A DNA stretch of 64,000 nucleotides from Meishania litoralis (lineage in GTDB: Bacteria; Bacteroidota; Bacteroidia; Flavobacteriales; Flavobacteriaceae), in assembly GCF_042611095.1 (NCBI RefSeq), contig NZ_JBHFPV010000001.1, positions 682,001-746,000 of the forward strand. The letters run 5' to 3'. A program made the position numbers and the translations under genes. The notes under the pieces were generated by a model, which saw only the letters and a list, made by a program, of their open reading frames with translations, did not search any database and was not told the origin of the DNA. Below are positions 59,082-64,000 of this stretch, piece by piece (position 1 is the stretch's first letter; each line of letters opens with the position of its first letter).

Positions 59082-61085
59082 ATGAACTTTAAAGAAGAAA
59101 TATTACAAGGCATCCCGGCAAAGCTTCCCCCAATAAAAAAATATGAAGCCAACGCCAATCATGCACCCGTACGCAAAGAAATCCTGTCCCCGGTTGAAAA
59201 AAAGTTGGCTGTTCGCAATGCCCTACGCTACTTTCCCAAAGCCTGGCACACCGAGCTGGCCGCGGAATTTGCCCAAGAATTGAAACGATATGGTCGAATC
59301 TATATGCATCGTTTCAAACCAAGTTATGACATATATGCACGTCAGATTGGGGAATACCCGGCTAAAACACCTCAGGCCGCAGCCATCATGCTAATGATCC
59401 AAAACAATCTGGATCCGGCAGTGGCACAACATCCGGAGGAGCTGATCACATATGGGGGCAACGGTGCCGTATTCCAGAATTGGGCGCAATACCTTCTGAC
59501 AATGCAATACCTGGCCACCATCACCGAAGAGCAGACGTTGCACATTTATTCGGGACATCCGATGGGGTTGTTTCCATCTTCAAAAGAAGCGCCTCGTGTG
59601 GTAGTTACGAACGGCATGATGATTCCCAATTACTCCAAGCCAGACGACTGGGAAAAATACAATGCCCTCGGAGTGACCCAGTACGGTCAGATGACCGCTG
59701 GTTCGTATATGTATATCGGCCCACAAGGAATCGTGCATGGTACGGCCATTACCGTTATGAACGCTTTTCGCAAGGTTTTGAAAAAGGATGAATCCCCGGC
59801 CGGAAAAGTTTTCTTGACGGCCGGCCTTGGAGGTATGAGCGGCGCCCAGCCAAAAGCGGGCAACATTGCCGGATGTATCACGGTATGTGCCGAGGTCAAT
59901 ACGGCGGCAGCTACCAAAAGACACGCACAGGGCTGGGTCGATGAGCTCATCGTCGATATGGATAGTTTGGTTCTCAGAACAAAATCGGCGATCAAAAAGA
60001 AGGAAGTCGTTTCACTTGCCTTTATCGGCAACGTGGTCGATGTTTGGGAGCATTTTGACAAAGAAAACATTTTCGTGCACCTCGGGTCGGACCAGACATC
60101 GTTGCACAACCCCTGGGCAGGGGGTTATTATCCGGTCGGGCTTTCTTTTGAGGAATCGAATCGCATGATGAGTGAAGACCCTGACACCTTTAAAACAAAA
60201 GTTCAGGAGTCCCTTAGAAAGCACGCAGCGGCGATAAACAGGCACACCGCAAAGGGTACTTATTTCTTCGATTACGGAAATGCCTTTTTATTGGAGGCCT
60301 CACGTGCCGGGGCCGATGTATTTGCTACGAATAGAATTGATTTTAAATATCCTTCCTATGTACAGGATATTCTTGGGCCCATGTGCTTTGATTACGGATT
60401 CGGGCCTTTTCGTTGGGTATGCACTTCGGGAAAACCGGAAGACCTGCAAAAAACGGATGCGATCGCATTGACCGTCATGAAGGAGATCAAGGCAAATGCA
60501 CCGGAAGAAATCCAACAGCAAATGCAGGATAACATTAAATGGATCTCGGAGGCCGAACAAAATAAGTTGGTCGTTGGTTCCCAAGCAAGGATCCTATATG
60601 CCGATGCTGAAGGACGGACCAAGATTGCGGAAGCCTTTAACCAGGCCATCGCTTCAGGCAAGATTTCAGCGCCGGTAGTTCTAGGAAGGGATCATCACGA
60701 TGTAAGCGGTACCGACTCCCCGTTCCGGGAGACGAGCAATATTTACGATGGAAGCAAATTTACCGCCGATATGGCCATTCACAATGTCATTGGCGACGGT
60801 TTTCGAGGAGCTACCTGGGTATCCATCCACAATGGCGGTGGTGTCGGTTGGGGCGAGGTGATCAATGGCGGGTTCGGCATGGTGCTCGATGGAAGCGGGG
60901 AAGCTTCCAAAAAGTTGAAAAATATGCTGTTCTATGATGTGAACAATGGCATATCGCGTAGAAGCTGGGCGCGTAACGCAGAAGCCGTGTTCGCCATCAA
61001 AAGGGAAATGGAGCGCACGCCCGAACTCAAGGTCACTTTACCCAATTTAGTAGAGGACGGATTACTAGAAAACCTATTCGATTAA
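59082..61085 (+). CDS. hutU: Urocanate hydratase (long form)
   Basis: NAD+-dependent enzyme of 667 aa that hydrates urocanate to imidazolone propionate. Landmarks are TYGGNGAVFQNWAQY, HPMGLFPS, the NAD-binding AGLGGMSGAQPKA, and the catalytic/NAD block FDYGFGPFRWVCTSG. The C-terminal part shows RDHHDVSGTDSPFRET and HNGGGVGWGE. Classical bacterial HutU has about 555 residues; this is the longer type shared by Bacteroidota and eukaryotic UROC1. Its start follows a heptamer array instead of a visible ribosome-binding site. It is 5 bp before hutG. Confidence 0.95.
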   Translation: MNFKEEILQGIPAKLPPIKKYEANANHAPVRKEILSPVEKKLAVRNALRYFPKAWHTELAAEFAQELKRYGRIYMHRFKPSYDIYARQIGEYPAKTPQAAAIMLMIQNNLDPAVAQHPEELITYGGNGAVFQNWAQYLLTMQYLATITEEQTLHIYSGHPMGLFPSSKEAPRVVVTNGMMIPNYSKPDDWEKYNALGVTQYGQMTAGSYMYIGPQGIVHGTAITVMNAFRKVLKKDESPAGKVFLTAGLGGMSGAQPKAGNIAGCITVCAEVNTAAATKRHAQGWVDELIVDMDSLVLRTKSAIKKKEVVSLAFIGNVVDVWEHFDKENIFVHLGSDQTSLHNPWAGGYYPVGLSFEESNRMMSEDPDTFKTKVQESLRKHAAAINRHTAKGTYFFDYGNAFLLEASRAGADVFATNRIDFKYPSYVQDILGPMCFDYGFGPFRWVCTSGKPEDLQKTDAIALTVMKEIKANAPEEIQQQMQDNIKWISEAEQNKLVVGSQARILYADAEGRTKIAEAFNQAIASGKISAPVVLGRDHHDVSGTDSPFRETSNIYDGSKFTADMAIHNVIGDGFRGATWVSIHNGGGVGWGEVINGGFGMVLDGSGEASKKLKNMLFYDVNNGISRRSWARNAEAVFAIKREMERTPELKVTLPNLVEDGLLENLFD

Positions 61086-61090
61086 ACCCT

Positions 61091-62056
61091 ATGGGCAACT
61101 TTGTAAAACCTGATAAAAAACTGTGGACTGGCAGAATTTCTGACCGACAACTTTACTTGCATGAAAAAGTAGAGTTCGTTGATCTAAATGAATCGAACTT
61201 GGAACATCCCCAAAAAACATTTGCGATAATAGGCTATGCCTGTGACGAAGGTGTCAAGAGAAACCATGGTAGAACGGGGGCTTTCGAAGGCCCTGATGCC
61301 ATTCGAAAACAATTGGGCAAAATGCCCAATCATTTGGATACCGGCACACGGTTTCTCGATATCGGCACGATCCAATGTTCTGACGGAAATATGGAAGCGA
61401 CCCAAGATCTTGTAACTGAAAAAGTACACCAGCTCTTGAACAGCAGTGCCTTTCCCATTCTATTGGGTGGCGGACATGACATTGCCTACGGACATTACAA
61501 CGGTATCAGAAAGCATTTAGGAAGCGGCAAGTCGCTCGGCATTATCAACTTTGATGCACATTTCGATCTACGGAATAATTCAAAAGGAAACAACTCGGGC
61601 ACCCCTTTCTTTCAAATTGCCGAAGATTGTAAAGAAGATGGTTCGGCATTCAAATACCTCTGTCTGGGCGTTCGAAAAGATGCGAACGATGCCGAATTGT
61701 TCGTAACCGCCGAAGCATTGGACGTTACCTATATGCCGAGCGAAAAGTTTTCAATGTCGTACCCTAAAATTGTGGTGCGAGAATTATTGGATTTTATCGC
61801 ACAAGTAGACCATATCTACGTGACCATAGATCTGGATGGGTTTTCATCGGCCTATGCACCAGGGGTCAGTGCCCCTTCTCCAATGGGCTTTTGTACTCAA
61901 ATCGTATTGGAGTCATTGGAACTTATCATCAAATCACAAAAAATGGTTTCATTCGATATTGCCGAAATGAACCCGAAATACGACATCGACGATCAAACTG
62001 CCAAGTTGGCGGCATCATTGGTTCACTTTACTATAACTTCTTTGAACGGTCAATAA
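61091..62056 (+). CDS. hutG: Formimidoylglutamase
   Basis: Arginase/ureohydrolase-fold enzyme of 321 aa that converts N-formimino-glutamate to glutamate and formamide. The binuclear manganese ligands are visible in GGGHDIAYGH, NFDAHFDLR and TIDLDGF. YACDEGVKRNHGRTGAFEGP near residue 50-70 fits HutG better than agmatinase. It completes the operon, so this organism uses the one-step HutG route and not HutF. It starts 5 bp after hutU. Confidence 0.94.
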   Translation: MGNFVKPDKKLWTGRISDRQLYLHEKVEFVDLNESNLEHPQKTFAIIGYACDEGVKRNHGRTGAFEGPDAIRKQLGKMPNHLDTGTRFLDIGTIQCSDGNMEATQDLVTEKVHQLLNSSAFPILLGGGHDIAYGHYNGIRKHLGSGKSLGIINFDAHFDLRNNSKGNNSGTPFFQIAEDCKEDGSAFKYLCLGVRKDANDAELFVTAEALDVTYMPSEKFSMSYPKIVVRELLDFIAQVDHIYVTIDLDGFSSAYAPGVSAPSPMGFCTQIVLESLELIIKSQKMVSFDIAEMNPKYDIDDQTAKLAASLVHFTITSLNGQ

Positions 62057-62089
62057 GAAAATAGAGGTTATATGACAACAAGCCCAAGA

Positions 62090-62977
62090 TCAATCCGTGA
62101 TCCATACGGGCTTGGTTTCCTTGTCGTTCACAGAGACAAGCCTTGGTCTGGGCATACTACCGTCGAAAATCAATTTCGAGGCGAACAATAATCTTTCATT
62201 GCCCCTGAAAGCGACCCAATGGGGCGTATCTGGGTCATCTAATTGCCAGACTATTTCCCTGTTTCCGTTTTCATCGATACTATAAAAACATCTTTTTCCC
62301 CAATAGGCCACCAACAACTTTCCATCCGAATAATCGACATCGAAGATTTGATTCCTACCTAGGGGAGGTTCATCGACATTTTCGTCTATCAGGTTTTTCC
62401 ATTCCTTAAAAACATTGCCTTGATCATCGGTCAACCAACATCTATCATCGGCCAATAATAGAATGTTGCCATCGGTCAAAAATCTTGCCCTTTTCACTTC
62501 TCGTCCGAATTCGAGAAAAGGTTTCGGGGCCTTTCCTTTTTTCAATCTTAAAATATCCGGATAGCTGCAAAAAACTATTTCATCATCTGAAGGCATTGCG
62601 AAACCACCCTCGCCAATTCTCCATTCATCTTTGAACCAAGGCCAAATCTCTTCAAATTCGCCATCTAAAGACCCTTTCAAAACTCTTGCCTCAAACGTGT
62701 CATTTTCTTGAATATATTTTCTTTCGATGAGATAAACCGTTCTGCTCTTGGCGTAGGCCATAAAATCACTTGCGGGAAACTTAGAGGTTATCAACGGTCT
62801 AGGTTCCGTACCCTCCTTCCAAATCATGATACAAGCATGGTGGTCTTTGTCTTGCACGGGATTGATGTACGACCAAAGCACGTAATCGTTAACAACGATC
62901 AAATTACCGGTCGGGTGTGAATGAACCTTGAACGCGAACATTACGATCGTAAATAAGGAAATAACTCTTAAACACAT
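62090..62977 (-). CDS. Exported beta-propeller-like protein of unknown function
   Basis: Protein of 295 aa with a signal peptide (about 1-20, ending VHSHP). The rest is made of repeating strands with Trp/Asp-rich turns (GNLIVVNDYVLWSY, GGFAMPSDDEIVFCSY, GNILLLADDRCWLTDDQG, KLLVAYWGKRCFYSID), suggestive of a beta propeller. I do not recognise the family. It begins 15 bp after hmgA on the same strand, so the two are probably cotranscribed. It converges with hutG. Confidence 0.72.
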   Translation of the reverse strand: MCLRVISLFTIVMFAFKVHSHPTGNLIVVNDYVLWSYINPVQDKDHHACIMIWKEGTEPRPLITSKFPASDFMAYAKSRTVYLIERKYIQENDTFEARVLKGSLDGEFEEIWPWFKDEWRIGEGGFAMPSDDEIVFCSYPDILRLKKGKAPKPFLEFGREVKRARFLTDGNILLLADDRCWLTDDQGNVFKEWKNLIDENVDEPPLGRNQIFDVDYSDGKLLVAYWGKRCFYSIDENGNREIVWQLDDPDTPHWVAFRGNERLLFASKLIFDGSMPRPRLVSVNDKETKPVWITD

Positions 62978-62992
62978 GGCTCTTATTAAGTT

Positions 62993-64000
62993 TTATTCCA
63001 ACCAACTTTGATAATACTTGCCATCATCGATATCCAGGGCAGCCTGCGTCAATTGCAATGGTTTGAACGTATCGATCATTACGGCAAGTTCTTCGGTGCC
63101 TTTTTTGCCAATACTTGCCTCATAAGTACCGGGGTGCGGCCCATGTGGAATACCGGCCGGATGCAATGAAATATAGCCTTGATCGATACCCTTTCTGCTC
63201 ATAAAATCGCCATCGACATAATATAAGACTTCATCAGAATCTATGTTCGAATGGTTATAGGGTGCCGGTATCGCCTCGGGATGGTAATCGTACAATCGTG
63301 GACAGAACGAGCAGACAACAAAAGCAGCGGTCTCAAAAGTCTGGTGTACCGGGGGCGGTTGGTGCACACGGCCCGTGATGGGCTCGAAATTATGTATGGA
63401 AAATCCGTAGGGAAAATTATAACCGTCCCAGCCAACGATATCAAAAGGATGCGTTGCATAAATCAAATGGTGCAATTGCCCTTGTTTCTTGACCTTTATC
63501 AAAAACTCTCCCTTCTCATCGTGGGTCTTTAGGTTTTGGGGCAACTTAAAATCCCGTTCGCAGAATGGAGAATGTTCAAGATGTTGCCCAAACCAGTTAC
63601 GATATCTTTTCGGGGTATAGATCGGATGATACGATTCGGTTATCAAAAGCCTATTGTCATTTGTATTGAACTCCATTTGATAGATCATTCCTCTTGGAAT
63701 CAAAAGATAATCGCCATATTCGAATGGAATTTCACCGAGCATAGTTTTTAAAGTTCCCGTTCCTTTATGGACAAATAAAAGTTCATCGGCATCGGTGTTC
63801 TTATAAAAATAATCTGTCATTGATTTTTTTGGCGCCGCCAGGCCAACATGAACATCGCCATTGAAAAGCACTACCTTTCTACTTTCCAAAAAATCATCCT
63901 TGGGCTTAATCTCAAGACCCTTTAACAATCGTGATTTGATATTGTAATCGACCGCGGCCCTCGGAGAAATATCCAAAGTCTTCCCCACATCTTTAACCTG
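62993..64000 (-). CDS. hmgA: Homogentisate 1,2-dioxygenase (5' end outside window)
   Basis: Non-heme iron dioxygenase of the tyrosine catabolic pathway that opens homogentisate to maleylacetoacetate. The visible 336 residues cover most of the enzyme. The frame is still open at base 64000 and the usual family length is about 380-435, so the start is to the right of the window. Landmarks are GDYLLIPRGMIYQM, GWDGYNFPYGFSIHNFEP, GRVHQPPPVHQTFE and the iron-ligand region SLHPAGIPHGPHPG. It lies next to the histidine operon, which makes this an amino-acid degradation region. Confidence 0.94.
   Translation of the reverse strand, partial: QVKDVGKTLDISPRAAVDYNIKSRLLKGLEIKPKDDFLESRKVVLFNGDVHVGLAAPKKSMTDYFYKNTDADELLFVHKGTGTLKTMLGEIPFEYGDYLLIPRGMIYQMEFNTNDNRLLITESYHPIYTPKRYRNWFGQHLEHSPFCERDFKLPQNLKTHDEKGEFLIKVKKQGQLHHLIYATHPFDIVGWDGYNFPYGFSIHNFEPITGRVHQPPPVHQTFETAAFVVCSFCPRLYDYHPEAIPAPYNHSNIDSDEVLYYVDGDFMSRKGIDQGYISLHPAGIPHGPHPGTYEASIGKKGTEELAVMIDTFKPLQLTQAALDIDDGKYYQSWLE

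Overview
The window is chromosomal DNA from a member of the Bacteroidota, most likely a marine Flavobacteriaceae in the Zobellia/Maribacter/Muricauda neighbourhood. This rests on the families present: long-form urocanate hydratase, BlaI/M56 pairs with TonB-like or proline-rich tails, DUF4230/DUF4260/DUF4407 proteins, ExbD proteins with a CxYC loop, and 2-oxoglutarate dehydrogenase E1/E2 genes flanking an M23 peptidase. Promoter-like TAnnTTTG boxes, with a TTG further upstream in some cases, also fit the sigma factor of this phylum. The genus is inference. I see no prophage, transposase, CRISPR array or rRNA.

Layout. 1-3.4 kb: asnS (5' end outside the window), rpoN and a membrane protein. 3.4-7.8 kb: an ExbB/ExbD energy-transduction cluster with one ExbB and four ExbD genes in two paralogous pairs. 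7.9-15.4 kb: tRNA-Ser(GGA), tatD-ansA, a retropepsin-like protease, and odhA-M23-odhB. 15.5-23.7 kb: small outer-membrane and hypothetical proteins, an amidohydrolase, sugar/LPS genes (galE, a DegT aminotransferase, waaA), a sugar MFS porter, and a 42-residue membrane peptide. 24.2-27.2 kb: an oxidative-damage cluster, msrB-selO-(90 aa)-msrA. 27.4-30.8 kb: a TonB-dependent receptor with a His/Cys-rich small protein and a lipoprotein. 30.8-33.2 kb: tRNA-Leu(TAG), an M20 dipeptidase and a PhnA-type zinc-ribbon protein.

33.2-36.2 kb holds the first BlaI/M56 regulator-protease pair. 36.3-44.4 kb: DUF4407, Hpt, an AraC/sialidase-like pair divergent from a DHDPS-family aldolase and an SSS symporter, and a membrane MutS-like ATPase. 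44.4-50.0 kb: a run of minus-strand small enzymes ending with ruvC-hemW. 50.2-53.9 kb: a second BlaI/M56 operon that also carries a TPR protein and a TonB-like lipoprotein. 54-56 kb: DUF456, a nitroreductase and a LamG lipoprotein. 56.1-62.1 kb: a complete histidine-utilisation operon, hutH-hutI-hutU-hutG (histidine to glutamate plus formamide). It is followed by a beta-propeller-like protein and hmgA (tyrosine catabolism, cut by the right edge).

The strongest unexplained signals are these. (i) Two paralogous BlaI/M56 circuits have unrelated palindromic operators laid over Bacteroidota promoter elements. In the second circuit the antirepressor-type protease carries a TonB C-terminal domain and sits in an operon with a stand-alone lipoprotein of the same fold. 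(ii) Repeat-like sequences appear to have been taken into the hemW reading frame. (iii) Several intergenic arrays of 6- or 7-bp units are present. (iv) CxYC motifs occur in paired ExbD proteins. No search could be run, so family names rest on motifs and recalled family features.
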